A stretch of 64,000 bases of DNA from Arthrobacter sp. MN05-02 (GTDB taxonomy: Bacteria; Actinomycetota; Actinomycetes; Actinomycetales; Micrococcaceae). Position numbers and translations under genes: made by a program. The notes under the pieces were generated by a model that was not told where the DNA came from, made no database searches, and worked only from the letters and a program-made list of their open reading frames with translations. The stretch lies in the NCBI GenBank assembly GCA_004001285.1, contig AP018697.1:1240001-1304000 (forward strand), read 5' to 3'. Of the stretch, positions 30,835 to 40,590 are shown piece by piece; the stretch's first letter is position 1, and every line of letters begins with the position of its first letter.

Positions 30835-31464
30835 ATGGCGGTCCGGTCCGGGAACGAAAACCATGCCTCGACCCGCAAGTCGGCCCTCGAGGCCGCACTG
30901 CAGGCCGAAGCGCAACGCCTGCGGACCAGGCTGCAGCCCGTCGTCGAACAGCACGACCTCTACCTCGAGGACGTCGACATCAAGGTCGCCGGCTCCCACC
31001 GCACCGTCCATGTGATCGTGGACCTGCCCGAGGACGCCTCCGGGAGTGTCGGGCTCGATGTGATCTCGGCCATCTCGACGGACCTCTCCGCGGCCATGGA
31101 CAGCGACCCCGAGGACGACGACCGCCCGTACAGCCTCGAGATCTCCTCGCCCGGCGTATCCCGGCCCCTCACGGAACCACGGCACTGGCGCCGCAACGTG
31201 GGCCGCATGATCGAGGTCAAACCGGTGAGTGGCGACGTCGTCCTCGGCCGGCTGCTGGACGTCACCGCCACGGGGATACGGCTGATCCCGCAGCTGCCCG
31301 TCAAGAAGGGCATGAAGCCGAAGCAGGGCGATCCGCTCGCCCTCGAGTTTTCCAAGATCCGCAAGGGGACCGTCCAGGTCGAATTCGCGCATCCTGAGGA
31401 TGAACACCACGAGAACAGCGATGGGGGCGATCCGGGCATCTCCGGCGCCGTGCACCACGCCTAA
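30835..31464 (+). CDS. rimP: Ribosome maturation factor RimP
   Basis: 209-residue 30S assembly factor that heads the nusA-infB operon. RimP features: [20 protein letters not shown], the segment [25 protein letters not shown] and the C-terminal SH3-like domain. The ATG at 30835 follows GGGAGG at 30825-30830; an in-frame upstream ATG at 30790 would add 15 residues without comparable support. The C-terminal tail is acidic and His-rich. Divergent from the DUF4439 gene. Confidence 0.92.
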   Translation: MAVRSGNENHASTRKSALEAALQAEAQRLRTRLQPVVEQHDLYLEDVDIKVAGSHRTVHVIVDLPEDASGSVGLDVISAISTDLSAAMDSDPEDDDRPYSLEISSPGVSRPLTEPRHWRRNVGRMIEVKPVSGDVVLGRLLDVTATGIRLIPQLPVKKGMKPKQGDPLALEFSKIRKGTVQVEFAHPEDEHHENSDGGDPGISGAVHHA

Positions 31465-31474
31465 GGAGACCCAC

Positions 31475-32464
31475 ATGGACATTGATATGAGCGCGCTGAG
31501 GCTCCTCGAGCGCGAACGCGAGATCCCGCTGGACAAGCTGATCCCCACCATCGAGCAGGCCCTGCTCATCGCCTACCACCGCACACCGGGTGCGCACGAG
31601 ACAGCGCGCGCCGAGCTGGACCGCCGCAACGGGCACGTGACCATCTGGGCGACGGAGAAGGACGACGACGGCGAGACCGTCGGCGAGTTCGACGACACCC
31701 CCGGTGGCTTCGGCCGTATCGCCGCGAGCACCGCGCGCCAGATCATCCTGCAGCGCCTGCGCGACGCCGAGGACGACAACATCCTCGGCGAGTTCCGCGG
31801 CAAGGAAGGCGAACTCGTCGCCGGCATGATCCAGCAGGGCACCAATCCGCACATGATCCAGGTCAACCTGGGATCGGTGGAGGCCGTCCTGCCGCCGCCG
31901 GAGCAGGTGCCGGGGGAGAAGTACCTGCACGGCACCCGCCTGCGGGCCTTCGTCGTCGACGTCCACCGCGGGATGAAGGGTCCCTCCATCACCCTGTCCC
32001 GCTCGCACCCGGGCCTCGTCCGGAAGCTCTTCGAGCTCGAGGTCCCCGAGATCGCGGACAAGACGGTCGAGATCGTGGCCCTCGCCCGCGAAGCCGGCCA
32101 CCGCACCAAGATCGCCGTGAAGGCGAACGTGCCGGGCGTGAACGCGAAGGGTGCGTGCATCGGCGAGATGGGCACGCGCGTGCGGGCGGTCATGAACGAG
32201 CTGAACGACGAGAAGATCGACATCGTCGACTACAACGACGACGCCGCCTCGTTCATCGCCAGCTCCCTCTCGCCGTCGCGGGTCACCTCCGTGACCATCA
32301 CGGACGAGGCCACGCGGTCAGCCCGCGTCGTCGTGCCGGACTACCAGCTCTCCCTCGCGATCGGCAAGGAAGGCCAGAACGCCCGGCTCGCCGCGAAGCT
32401 GACCGGCTGGCGGATCGACATCGTGTCCGACGCCGCACAGCAGGCCTCCGCCGCGAAGGCGTAG
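31475..32464 (+). CDS. nusA: Transcription termination/antitermination factor NusA
   Basis: 329-residue NusA. Order of domains: N-terminal RNA polymerase-binding domain (1-120), S1 domain (about 130-200, [20 protein letters not shown]), and two KH domains ([20 protein letters not shown] and [20 protein letters not shown]). It lacks the acidic C-terminal repeats of E. coli NusA, which is normal for Actinobacteria. ATG at 31475 with AAGGAG eight bases upstream. Intact. Confidence 0.95.
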   Translation: MDIDMSALRLLEREREIPLDKLIPTIEQALLIAYHRTPGAHETARAELDRRNGHVTIWATEKDDDGETVGEFDDTPGGFGRIAASTARQIILQRLRDAEDDNILGEFRGKEGELVAGMIQQGTNPHMIQVNLGSVEAVLPPPEQVPGEKYLHGTRLRAFVVDVHRGMKGPSITLSRSHPGLVRKLFELEVPEIADKTVEIVALAREAGHRTKIAVKANVPGVNAKGACIGEMGTRVRAVMNELNDEKIDIVDYNDDAASFIASSLSPSRVTSVTITDEATRSARVVVPDYQLSLAIGKEGQNARLAAKLTGWRIDIVSDAAQQASAAKA

Positions 32465-32500
32465 GCGGCCCGGTCCGCCGGCAGATCCGGAAGGGGTAGA

Positions 32501-32920
32501 ATGGAAGGGACTGCTGTCGAGTCGCGCCCGGAAGACTCTGTTCGACGAGGAGAGTCCGGGCACCAGCCGGAGGACACCCATCCGACACGCACCTGCGTGG
32601 GATGCCGCCGACGGGACCGCCAGTCACACGTGATGCGGGTCGTCGCGCGGCCGATCGGCGGACAGGATGTCGCCGTTCTCGACGAGCGACGCCGGCTGTC
32701 CGGGCGGGGTGCTTGGCTGCACCCCGACACGGCATGCATGGAATCGGCCATCAAGCGGAAAGCCTTTCATCGGGCGTTCCGGGGGCCGGTGGACACTGCC
32801 ACGCTGGCAGCGGACTTCCAGGCATACCTGGAGCGTCGAGACGAACGCTTCGATCCACCACCGTCCTCCCTGAAAGCGGGTCAGAACCCTCATGGAAACC
32901 CGATGAGTACCCAGCGATGA
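32501..32920 (+). CDS. ylxR: YlxR family RNA-binding protein (DUF448)
   Basis: 139-residue YlxR protein encoded, as usual, between nusA and infB. The signature TRTCVGCRRR appears at residue 30 and the conserved GRGAWLHPDTACMESAIKRKAFHRAF follows. The structure is RNA-binding-like; in other bacteria YlxR has been linked to regulation and RNase P interaction. ATG at 32501 comes after GAAGGGGTAGA. The C-terminal 30 residues are not conserved in the family as far as I can judge. Confidence 0.9.
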   Translation: MEGTAVESRPEDSVRRGESGHQPEDTHPTRTCVGCRRRDRQSHVMRVVARPIGGQDVAVLDERRRLSGRGAWLHPDTACMESAIKRKAFHRAFRGPVDTATLAADFQAYLERRDERFDPPPSSLKAGQNPHGNPMSTQR

Positions 32921-33044
32921 GTGCACAACGATGATCAATCCGTTGTGCTCTGCATTCGATCTGCCGGACGCCCTGGCGACTGGGATCAGCAGTAGGAAAT
33001 AGACGGTTCGTGCCTGACTCGGTGCGGACCGAGACAGGAGAAAT

Positions 33045-35968
33045 GTGGCCAAGGTCCGCGTACACGAGCTCGCGAAAGAGCTCGGTATAACCTCGAAAGA
33101 CGCAGTTGCGAAACTGCAGGAACTGGGCGAATTCGTCCGTTCAGCCTCGTCCACCATCGAGGCCCCCGTCGTGAAGAAGCTTCGCGGCGCATTCCCGGAT
33201 GCCGGCAGCACCAAGACCGCTGCTCCCTCCGCCCCGTCACGCCCAGCGGCCCCCGCGCCGTCGGGCCCGAAGCCGGGCGCTGCCCAGGCCGCTCCCGAGG
33301 CTCCCGCCCCGGCCGCGCCCGCAGCTCCCGCGGCACCGTCGGTGCCCTCGACCCCTGCCGCTCCGGCCGCACCCCAGCCGTCGCCGTTCTCGAACGGTTC
33401 GGCTCCCGCGGAGACTCCGCCCCGGCAGCACAGGACACCCCCGCACCCGCCCAGCAGGGCACCCAGGGTGACGGCCCGACGCCGGGCGCACGTCCGGCCC
33501 CGCGACCGGCCACCCCTCCGGCGGCTCCCTCCGCCGGAACCCGTCCGTCGGGCGCACGTCCCGGCGGAGCCCCCCGTCCGGGCAACAACCCCTTCGCACC
33601 CTCGCAGGGCATGGGCTCGCGTCGCGGAGAGACCGATCGCGGTGCCGACCGCACCTCGGAGCGTCCGCCGCGTCCGGGCAACAACCCGTTCGCACCGTCG
33701 CAGGGCATGCCCCGGCCCGGTCGTCGTGACGATGCACAGCAGCGTCCCGCCGCAGGTCCGGGCGGACCCCGCCCGGCCGCCGGTGCCGGTGGGCCCCGTC
33801 CCGCCGCCGGTGCGGGTGGACCCCGTCCGGGCGCACCGCGTCCGGGTGCACCCCGTCCCGCTGGAGCCCCGGGCTCACGTCCCTCCGGCATGATGCCGAA
33901 CCGTACCGAACGTCCGCTGCCCCGGCCGCGGAGCGCAGGTGCGGGCGCCGGTCCGCGGACCCGGTGGAGCACCTGCCAGCCCCGGCGCACCGCCGGCGGC
34001 GGTTTCGGCAAGGGCGGCCGCGGACGCGGCGGCACCGCCGGAGCCTTCGGCAAGGGCGGAGCCGGTCGCGGCAAGCAGCGCAAGTCGAAGCGTGCGAAGC
34101 GGCAGGAACTCGAGCAGATGTCGGCTCCTTCGCTGGGTGGCGTGAGCGTACCCCGCGGAGACGGCACCACGATCGTCCGCCTGCGCCGCGGTTCGTCCAT
34201 CACGGACTTCGCCGACAAGATCGAGGCGAACCCCGCCGCGCTGGTCACCGTGCTGTTCCACCTCGGTGAGATGGCCACGGCGACCCAGTCGCTGGACGAG
34301 GACACCTTCGAGGTGCTCGGCACGGAACTCGGCTACAAGATCCAGGTCGTCTCGCCCGAGGACGAGGAGCGCGAGCTCCTCAGCAGCTTCGACATCGACT
34401 TCGATGCGGAGCTGGAAGCCGAGGGTGACGAGCAGCTCGAGGCACGTCCGCCGGTCGTCACGGTCATGGGCCACGTCGACCACGGTAAGACGCGGCTCCT
34501 CGACGCGGTGCGCAACACCAAGGTCGTCGAGGGCGAGCACGGCGGCATCACCCAGCACATCGGTGCCTACCAGATCCAGCACGTCCACGAGGACACCACG
34601 CGTGCCATCACCTTCATCGACACCCCCGGCCACGAGGCGTTCACCGCCATGCGTGCCCGTGGTGCGAAGGTCACGGACATCGCCGTGCTCGTCGTCGCAG
34701 CGGATGACGGCGTCATGCCGCAGACCGTCGAGGCGCTGAACCACGCACAGGCGGCCAACGTGCCGATCGTCGTGGCCGTCAACAAGATGGACAAGGAGGG
34801 CGCGAACCCGGACAAGGTCAAGGGCCAGCTCACCGAGTACGGCCTGGTGCCCGAGGAGTACGGCGGCGACACCATGTTCGTGCACGTCTCGGCGCTCCAG
34901 GGCATGGGCATCGACGACCTCCTCGAGGCCGTCCTGCTCACCGCCGACGCCGCGCTGGACATGCGGGCCAACCCGAACAAGGACGCCCGCGGTATCGCGA
35001 TCGAGGCCAACCTCGACCGCGGACGCGGTGCCGTGGCCACGGTGCTCGTCCAGTCCGGGACGCTGAACGTCGGTGACACGATCGTCGCCGGCACGGCGCA
35101 CGGCCGTGTGCGTGCCATGTTCGACGAGAACGGCGACGTGGTCACGAAGGCGGAACCGTCGCGTCCGGTCCAGGTGCTGGGTCTGTCCAACGTGCCCCGT
35201 GCCGGTGACACGTTCTTCGTCACCGACGACGAGCGCACCGCCCGCCAGATCGCCGAGAAGCGCGAAGCCGCGGACCGCAATGCGGCCCTCGCGAAGCGCC
35301 GCAAGCGCATCAGCCTCGAGGACTTCGACCAGGCCGTCGCGGAGGGCAAGGTCGACACCCTCAACCTCATCCTCAAGGGTGACGTGTCGGGTGCCGTGGA
35401 GGCCCTGGAGGACTCGCTGCTCAAGATCGACGTCGGAGAGGGCGTGCAGCTGCGCGTCATCCACCGTGGCGTCGGTGCCATCACGCAGAACGACGTCAAC
35501 CTGGCCACGGTCGACAACGCGATCATCATCGGCTTCAACGTCAAGCCGGCCGAGCGCGTGGCGGATCTCGCCGAGCGTGAAGGCGTGGACATGCGCTTCT
35601 ACTCGGTCATCTACGCCGCGATCGACGATATCGAGCTCGCCCTCAAGGGCATGCTCAAGCCGGAGTACGAGGAGGTGCAGCTCGGAACCGCAGAGGTCCG
35701 CGAGGTGTTCCGGTCCTCGAAGTTCGGCAACATCGCCGGTTCGATCGTCCGTTCGGGCATCATCCGACGCAATTCGAGGGCGCGCGTCCTGCGCGACGGC
35801 AAGGTCATCGGGGACAACCTCTCCGTGGACTCGCTCAAGCGCTTCAAGGACGACGCCACCGAGGTCCGCACCGACTTCGAGTGCGGTATCGGCCTCGGCT
35901 CGTTCAACGATGTCAAGGAAGGCGACATCATCGAGACCTTCGAGATGCGGGAGAAGCCCCGCGCCTAG
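33045..35968 (+). CDS. infB: Translation initiation factor IF-2 (frame broken in the N-terminal linker)
   Basis: Large GTPase that delivers initiator tRNA. GTG at 33045 follows ACAGGAG. The N terminus [20 protein letters not shown] and a long Pro/Ala/Gly linker precede the core. The GTP-binding motifs are [16 protein letters not shown] and NKMDKEG; domains II-IV follow to the end. The linker is broken at GAGA (33411-33414); removing two bases restores [21 protein letters not shown] second, hidden disturbance lies at 33957-33988, where an extra G and an extra GC would explain the odd [10 protein letters not shown]. The repaired protein has about 972 residues. The gene is essential in bacteria, so a true null is improbable. 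Confidence 0.94.
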
Positions 35969-35979
35969 CATCCAGGTCG

Positions 35980-36013
35980 GCACAGGCGCCCCGGCTCTCC
36001 GGGGCGCCTGTGC
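35980..36013 (+). terminator. Hairpin after infB
   Basis: Perfect 15-base arms GCACAGGCGCCCCGG (35980-35994) and CCGGGGCGCCTGTGC (35999-36013) around CTCT. There is no T tract, so it may be a weak terminator or processing signal between infB and rbfA. Confidence 0.6.
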
Positions 36014-36090
36014 TCGTCGCACACCCGGGACCCGCCCGCACGCTCGAGCGGGTTCCCCGATACCACCCGCTTCCGTAGGAGTAACAGCTC

Positions 36091-36531
36091 ATGGCAGATC
36101 CGGCCCGCGCCGCGCGGCTCGCGCAGCGCATCAAAGTCATCGTCGCCGAGGCGCTCCGGCGCCGCGTGAAGGACCCCCGGCTGGAAGCCGTGACCATCAC
36201 GGACGCCCGAGTGACCAACGACCTCCAGCACGCCACCCTGTACTACACCGTGCTCGGCGACGCGGAGGAGCAGCAGGCCACCCGTGCGGCGCTCGAATCG
36301 GCCCGCGGCGTCCTGCGCTCCGAGGTCGGGAAGAACATCACCGCCCGGCTGACACCCACTCTCGAGTTCGTCCCCGACGAGGTGCCGGTCAATGCCAGCC
36401 ACCTCGAGGAGCTGCTGCAGAAGGCCCGCGAGCGCGACGCCGAAGTGGCGGCGATAGCCCAGGGCGCCGACTTCGCGGGGGACGCGGACCCGTACCGCAC
36501 CTCGGAGGACGACGGCGAGGCGGGGCGCTAG
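36091..36531 (+). CDS. rbfA: Ribosome-binding factor A
   Basis: 146-residue 30S maturation and cold-response factor. It begins MADPARAARLAQRIKVIVAE, with the KH-like core RRRVKDPRLEAVTITDARVTNDLQHATLYYTVLG and RLTPTLEFVPDEVP. The C-terminal tail is acidic, as in other Actinobacteria. ATG at 36091 with GTAGGAG upstream. Position after infB is conserved. Confidence 0.94.
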   Translation: MADPARAARLAQRIKVIVAEALRRRVKDPRLEAVTITDARVTNDLQHATLYYTVLGDAEEQQATRAALESARGVLRSEVGKNITARLTPTLEFVPDEVPVNASHLEELLQKARERDAEVAAIAQGADFAGDADPYRTSEDDGEAGR

Positions 36532-36547
36532 CCGTCCCACCGCAGCA

Positions 36548-36583
36548 CGGAAGGCAGCCGACCGCCGGGTCGGCTGCCTTCCG
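36548..36583. terminator. Bidirectional hairpin between rbfA and the converging aminotransferase gene
   Basis: Perfect 16-base arms CGGAAGGCAGCCGACC (36548-36563) and GGTCGGCTGCCTTCCG (36568-36583) around GCCG. It lies between convergent genes and resembles the hairpin at 61762-61795 in layout. Confidence 0.7.
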
Positions 36584-36670
36584 CGTCTCCCGGCCCTGCC
36601 GGGTCCGGGAGACACCCGGCGGAGCAGTGCCAGGCGGCGTGGGCGACAGGAGTGCGCTGCCCGCGGCCTG

Positions 36671-37849
36671 TCAGATCCGCTGCGGTGCCGGGAGGCGGGA
36701 GAGCCCCTCGACGAGTTCGTCCGTCCTGCCGCACAGGGCGATCCGCACCCAGCCCTCGCCCATGGCTCCGAAGGCGGTGCCCGGTGCGAGCGCGACGCCA
36801 CGCTCCGCGAGGAACTCCCGCGTCCACGCCCGGACGTCGCCCCGCGTGGCGTGGGAGAGATCGGTCCACAGGTAGAAGGCGCCGCGCGCATCGAGGTAGC
36901 TGATACCGAGGCCGTCGAGGACCGCCGTCGCCGCGTCCCGATTGGCGCGGTAGTGCGCCAGGGCGGTGTGCACGTAGTCCTGCGGTCCGGTGAGGGCCGC
37001 CAGCCCGGCGTACTGGGACGGTGCGGACACGCAGGACACAGTGGCCTCCATGACGTTGTTGAGGAGCGGTTCCATCCCGGGCGGCGTGACGAGCGCGCCG
37101 ATGCGCAGCCCGGTCAGGCCGTAGGTCTTGGACAGCGTGAGCGAGGTGATGACGCGTGCCTCGGTCGCCCCCGGTACGGCCTCGGGCCCGCCGGCGTCGA
37201 AGCGCGCGGGGCTGACGTGCGGCACGTCGTAGGTGAACGCCTCGTAGCACTCGTCGGAGATGATCCAGAGATCGTTCTCGTGGGCGAACCGTACGAGGTC
37301 GCGTGTCAGGTCGGAGCCGAAGACCGAGCCGAGGGGGTTCGACGGCGAGTTGAGCATGAGCACCCTGGTGCGCGCCGACACGAGGCGCCGCAGGTCCTCG
37401 ATCCGCGGCTGGAAGCCGTGGTGCGGTACCAGCGGATAGGGCACGGGGACCCCGCCCAGCAGGCCGACCGTCATGGTGAACGTCGGATACCCCGGATCGG
37501 GGAGGAGGACCTCGTCGCCGGCGCCGATGAGCGTGCTGAGTGCCAGGTGCAGTCCCTGCTGCGCGCCGGCGACGACGAAGACGCGCGAGGGGTCGTCCTC
37601 GACGCCGGACCGTCGCGAGAAGTGCTCGGCGAACGCGGCCCGCACGGGAGCGATACCGGCGTTGGGCGTGTAGTCGGTGTCGTCCCGGTCCAGCGCCGCC
37701 ATCGCCGCCTCGAGCACATGGCGGGCCACGGGGAAGGCCGGCTCACCGATGCTGAGGACGATCGAATCGGGCGTCGCCCACGCCGCCTGCGTGATCTCGC
37801 GGATCTGGTTGACCGGGACGTTCACCACGTGGGCTGGAGCTGAGGGCAT
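36671..37849 (-). CDS. Pyridoxal phosphate-dependent aminotransferase, class I/II
   Basis: 392-residue fold-type I aminotransferase. The PLP lysine lies in SLTLSKTYGLTGLRIG; other landmarks are SIGEPAF, NAGIAPVRAAFAEHF, LLPDPGYPTF, LNSPSNPLG and ISDECYEAF. The arginine that binds the substrate carboxylate is in GWVRIALCG near the C terminus. The specific amino donor is not evident. ATG at 37849 is preferred; TACGAT lies seven bases before it, again a leaderless pattern. It is inserted between rbfA and truB on the opposite strand. Confidence 0.9.
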   Translation of the reverse strand: MPSAPAHVVNVPVNQIREITQAAWATPDSIVLSIGEPAFPVARHVLEAAMAALDRDDTDYTPNAGIAPVRAAFAEHFSRRSGVEDDPSRVFVVAGAQQGLHLALSTLIGAGDEVLLPDPGYPTFTMTVGLLGGVPVPYPLVPHHGFQPRIEDLRRLVSARTRVLMLNSPSNPLGSVFGSDLTRDLVRFAHENDLWIISDECYEAFTYDVPHVSPARFDAGGPEAVPGATEARVITSLTLSKTYGLTGLRIGALVTPPGMEPLLNNVMEATVSCVSAPSQYAGLAALTGPQDYVHTALAHYRANRDAATAVLDGLGISYLDARGAFYLWTDLSHATRGDVRAWTREFLAERGVALAPGTAFGAMGEGWVRIALCGRTDELVEGLSRLPAPQRI

Positions 37850-37914
37850 AGGCAGGATCGTATCGCGGGGCGGGGCCGGGACGCGGCGGCGCCGGGAGGC
37901 CGCGCGGTGGCCCA

Positions 37915-37920
37915 TATACT
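37915..37920 (+). promoter_or_regulatory. -10 hexamer of a leaderless promoter for truB
   Basis: TATACT followed by seven bases and the GTG at 37928. The GGGAGG between them is too close to that GTG to act as a ribosome site, which favours leaderless initiation. Confidence 0.5.
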
Positions 37921-37927
37921 GGGAGGC

Positions 37928-38830
37928 GTGAATTCCGGGCAGGTCCACTCAGGGCTGATCATCGTGGACAAGCCTCAGGGCTGGACCAGTCACGACGTCG
38001 TGGGCCGGCTGCGGCGCCTCGCAGGGACCCGCAAGGTGGGCCACGCCGGGACGCTCGACCCGATGGCCACCGGAGTCCTCGTGATCGGCATCAACCGCGC
38101 CACGCGCCTGCTGACCTTCATCGTGGGCACCTCCAAGACCTACACCGCGACCATCCGGCTGGGGCAGTCCACCGTCACCGACGACGCCGAGGGCGAGGTC
38201 ACGGGCGGGAGCATCGCGGCGGCCGTCACCGAAGCGGAGATCAGGACCGCCGTGGCCGCCCTGACGGGCGAGATCCAGCAGGTCCCGAGCAGTGTCAGCG
38301 CCATCAAGGTCAAGGGCGAGAGGTCCTACGCCCGGGTGCGCTCCGGGGAGGACGTCGATCTCCCCGCGCGTCCCGTCACCATCCACCGCTTCGAGATCTC
38401 CGCGATCCGCAGGGTCAGCAGCGGACGCCTGCAGGATGTCGACGTGACGGTCGAATGCAGCTCCGGTACCTACATCCGTGCCCTCGCCCGCGACCTGGGC
38501 AAAGCCCTCGGCGTCGGCGGCCATCTCACGGCGCTCCGCCGGACCCGGGTCGGGCCCTACTCCATCGCCTCCGCCCGCACGCTCGATGAGCTCGCCGGGG
38601 ATCTCGACTTCCTGTCGCTCGACGACGCCGGCCGGGCGCTGTTCCCCGTGCGGGAACTCTCGGACGCCGAGGCCGCGGACGTCTCGCACGGGCGGAGGAT
38701 CGCGCCGAACGCGGAGCCGGACGTGCCCGTCGCCGCATTCGCCCCGGACGGCACGCTCGTGGCCCTGCTGGAGAATCGCGGGGGCGCCGCCCGGACCGTC
38801 CTCGTGTTCGCGCCCGGCGGGAAGGAGTGA
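37928..38830 (+). CDS. truB: tRNA pseudouridine(55) synthase
   Basis: 300-residue TruB, which makes pseudouridine 55 in tRNA. Family motifs: SGLIIVDKPQGWTSHDVVG, the catalytic segment VGHAGTLDPMATGVL with the nucleophilic Asp, KTYTATIRLGQSTVTDD, and VECSSGTYIRALARDLG; a C-terminal PUA-like domain ends the protein. Two starts compete: GTG 37928 in a leaderless setting, or GTG 37907 (adds seven residues) with GGGAGG seven bases upstream. I prefer 37928 because the conserved N terminus begins close to it. Confidence 0.92.
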   Translation: MNSGQVHSGLIIVDKPQGWTSHDVVGRLRRLAGTRKVGHAGTLDPMATGVLVIGINRATRLLTFIVGTSKTYTATIRLGQSTVTDDAEGEVTGGSIAAAVTEAEIRTAVAALTGEIQQVPSSVSAIKVKGERSYARVRSGEDVDLPARPVTIHRFEISAIRRVSSGRLQDVDVTVECSSGTYIRALARDLGKALGVGGHLTALRRTRVGPYSIASARTLDELAGDLDFLSLDDAGRALFPVRELSDAEAADVSHGRRIAPNAEPDVPVAAFAPDGTLVALLENRGGAARTVLVFAPGGKE

Positions 38831-38832
38831 CC

Positions 38833-39201
38833 GTGGATCCCTTCTTCCTCGTGGGTGTCCTCGTCTGCTCGGTCTCCGCGGTCCTCTGTGTCGGAGCCGC
38901 CCTGCTGCGCCAGCCGCCGAACGACATCACCATCCTCTCGGTGGCGGCCGTCGAGCTGTTCCTCCTGGCCTACTCGGTGGGCGCCGGGATCCGCCAGGTC
39001 ATGGGCGAGCCCGTCCTGGGGGAGGCCTGGGAGTTCTGGGGCTACCTCCTCACCGCCCTCGTGGTGCCCGTGGGCGCGTTCTGGTGGTCCATCCTCGACC
39101 GGACGCGCTGGAGCAATCTCGTCCTGGCCGCCGCCGGGCTGACGGTCTTCGTCATGCTGTTCCGCATGGAGCAGATTTGGGACGGGGTGGCGGGCCTGTG
39201 A
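38833..39201 (+). CDS. Small integral membrane protein downstream of truB
   Basis: 122-residue protein with four predicted membrane helices (FFLVGVLVCSVSAVLCVGAAL, ILSVAAVELFLLAYSVGAGI, WGYLLTALVVPVGAFWWSIL and NLVLAAAGLTVFVMLF). No enzymatic motif is seen. GTG 38833 has GAAGGAG five bases upstream; GTG 38827 is two codons earlier. Its stop overlaps the next gene, another membrane protein, so the two probably act together. Function unknown. Confidence 0.8.
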   Translation: MDPFFLVGVLVCSVSAVLCVGAALLRQPPNDITILSVAAVELFLLAYSVGAGIRQVMGEPVLGEAWEFWGYLLTALVVPVGAFWWSILDRTRWSNLVLAAAGLTVFVMLFRMEQIWDGVAGL

Positions 39202-39668
39202 CGCGTGCACACGACGACGGCCGGCCCGCGAAGGGCGCAGGTGCGACGGAGGCGGTGAACGACGCGAGGGGGACCAGCCGCGCCACGGGACCGGGTCGCC
39301 TGCTCATCGCCGTCTACGGGGTCTTCGCGCTCGCCGCGACGGCCCGCGCCGCCTTCCAGATCGCCACCAAGTTCGACGAGGCGCCGCTCGCCTATCTCCT
39401 CTCGGCCGTGGCGGCCGTCGTGTACATCGTCGCGACGGTGTCCCTCGCACGCCCCGGCGCGAGGGCCTTCCGCGTCTCCGTCGTCGCCGTCACCACCGAG
39501 CTCGTCGGCGTGGTCGCCGTGGGCCTCCTCAGCGTCTTCGACGCCGCGGCCTTCTCGAGCGAGACCGTGTGGTCGGCGTTCGGCCGTGGCTACGGCTTCG
39601 TCCCGCTGATCCTCCCGATCCTCGGGCTGCTGTGGCTGCGCCGCACCAGGACGGGCCGCCCGGCCTGA
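39198..39668 (+). CDS. Integral membrane protein of unknown function
   Basis: 156 residues: a polar N terminus of about 30 residues, then four membrane helices (LLIAVYGVFALAATARAAFQI, LAYLLSAVAAVVYIVATVSLA, VSVVAVTTELVGVVAVGLLSV and GYGFVPLILPILGLLWL). GTG at 39198 overlaps the preceding stop by four bases. The product resembles conserved actinobacterial membrane proteins found beside truB and ribF, but no role can be assigned. Confidence 0.8.
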   Translation: MTRAHDDGRPAKGAGATEAVNDARGTSRATGPGRLLIAVYGVFALAATARAAFQIATKFDEAPLAYLLSAVAAVVYIVATVSLARPGARAFRVSVVAVTTELVGVVAVGLLSVFDAAAFSSETVWSAFGRGYGFVPLILPILGLLWLRRTRTGRPA

Positions 39669-39769
39669 CTCCGCCGGGACGGCTCCTGCCCCGTCCCGGC
39701 CCCGCGGAGCGGTTCCATCGTGAGAGTATGGCGCTAGAGCACCGATCCAGCCTGCCTCCAGGGAGCGTC

Positions 39770-40438
39770 ATGACCAGCAACAGCCCCGAGAACGACAACT
39801 CCTCGTCAACCGGGGCCGGTCGGCCGTCGGTGCCCGACGCGCGCCGCCTCGACGGTACCGCCCGGTCCGGCAGGCAGTCCCCGAACCCGGGGACTCCGGC
39901 GCCGCGGACCGGTGCCGCAGCCCCCCGGAACAGCACCGCGGGCCCGGGAGCCCCGGCCCCGACGCCCGATACCACCTCCGAGGCCAAGGGCAGGAAGTCC
40001 GACACCCCGGCCGCGTCGGGCGGGGACTGGAACGTCTTCCGGACCGTCGTGGTCCTGGTGGGCCTCGTCATCGCCGGATTCGGTGCCTACTACCTGATCC
40101 TCGGGACGGCCGGGCTGCCGGACACAGAAGCCGATCCGGTCAACCCGACGCTCGAGAACCAGTTCCGGTTCTTCTCGGCCATGATGGTCGGTGTCGGTGC
40201 CGCGTTCATCACCATCGCCATCAAGTTCCAGTGGGCCAACATGCTCTGGCTGGTATGCCTCATGGTGTTCGTCGGCGGGATCGGCCGGGTCCTGTCCTGG
40301 GCGTTCTCCGGCACGCCGCACTACGTCCTGATCATCCTGATGGTCGTCGAACTGGCCTTCCCACCGGCCCTGCTCGTCTGGCACAAGTACATCGCCAAGA
40401 CGAGCGACCTCCGCAGGGAGTTCGCCCGGCGCAGCTGA
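39770..40438 (+). CDS. DUF4345 domain membrane protein
   Basis: 222 residues. The first 85 are Pro/Ser/Gly-rich and disordered; the rest is a four-helix DUF4345-type domain: VFRTVVVLVGLVIAGFGAYY, LENQFRFFSAMMVGVGAAFI, MLWLVCLMVFVGGIGRVLSW and YVLIILMVVELAFPPALLVW. The ENQ-R-F-AMM and GGIGR motifs are typical of this family, whose function is unknown. ATG 39770 follows GGGAGC; an in-frame ATG at 39728 is possible. Confidence 0.82.
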   Translation: MTSNSPENDNSSSTGAGRPSVPDARRLDGTARSGRQSPNPGTPAPRTGAAAPRNSTAGPGAPAPTPDTTSEAKGRKSDTPAASGGDWNVFRTVVVLVGLVIAGFGAYYLILGTAGLPDTEADPVNPTLENQFRFFSAMMVGVGAAFITIAIKFQWANMLWLVCLMVFVGGIGRVLSWAFSGTPHYVLIILMVVELAFPPALLVWHKYIAKTSDLRREFARRS

Positions 40439-40590
40439 CCCGGCCGGCCCGGGCGCGCCGGGCGGCTTCCCACGAGCATCGGAAGCCACCCGCGGCCGAT
40501 GCCGAGCGCCCCGGTCCTTTCGGCCATAATGGGAGCGGCGACCGACCCGGACCCGGGTGGCGGGGATCGGCCGAACCACGAAGGAGATGC

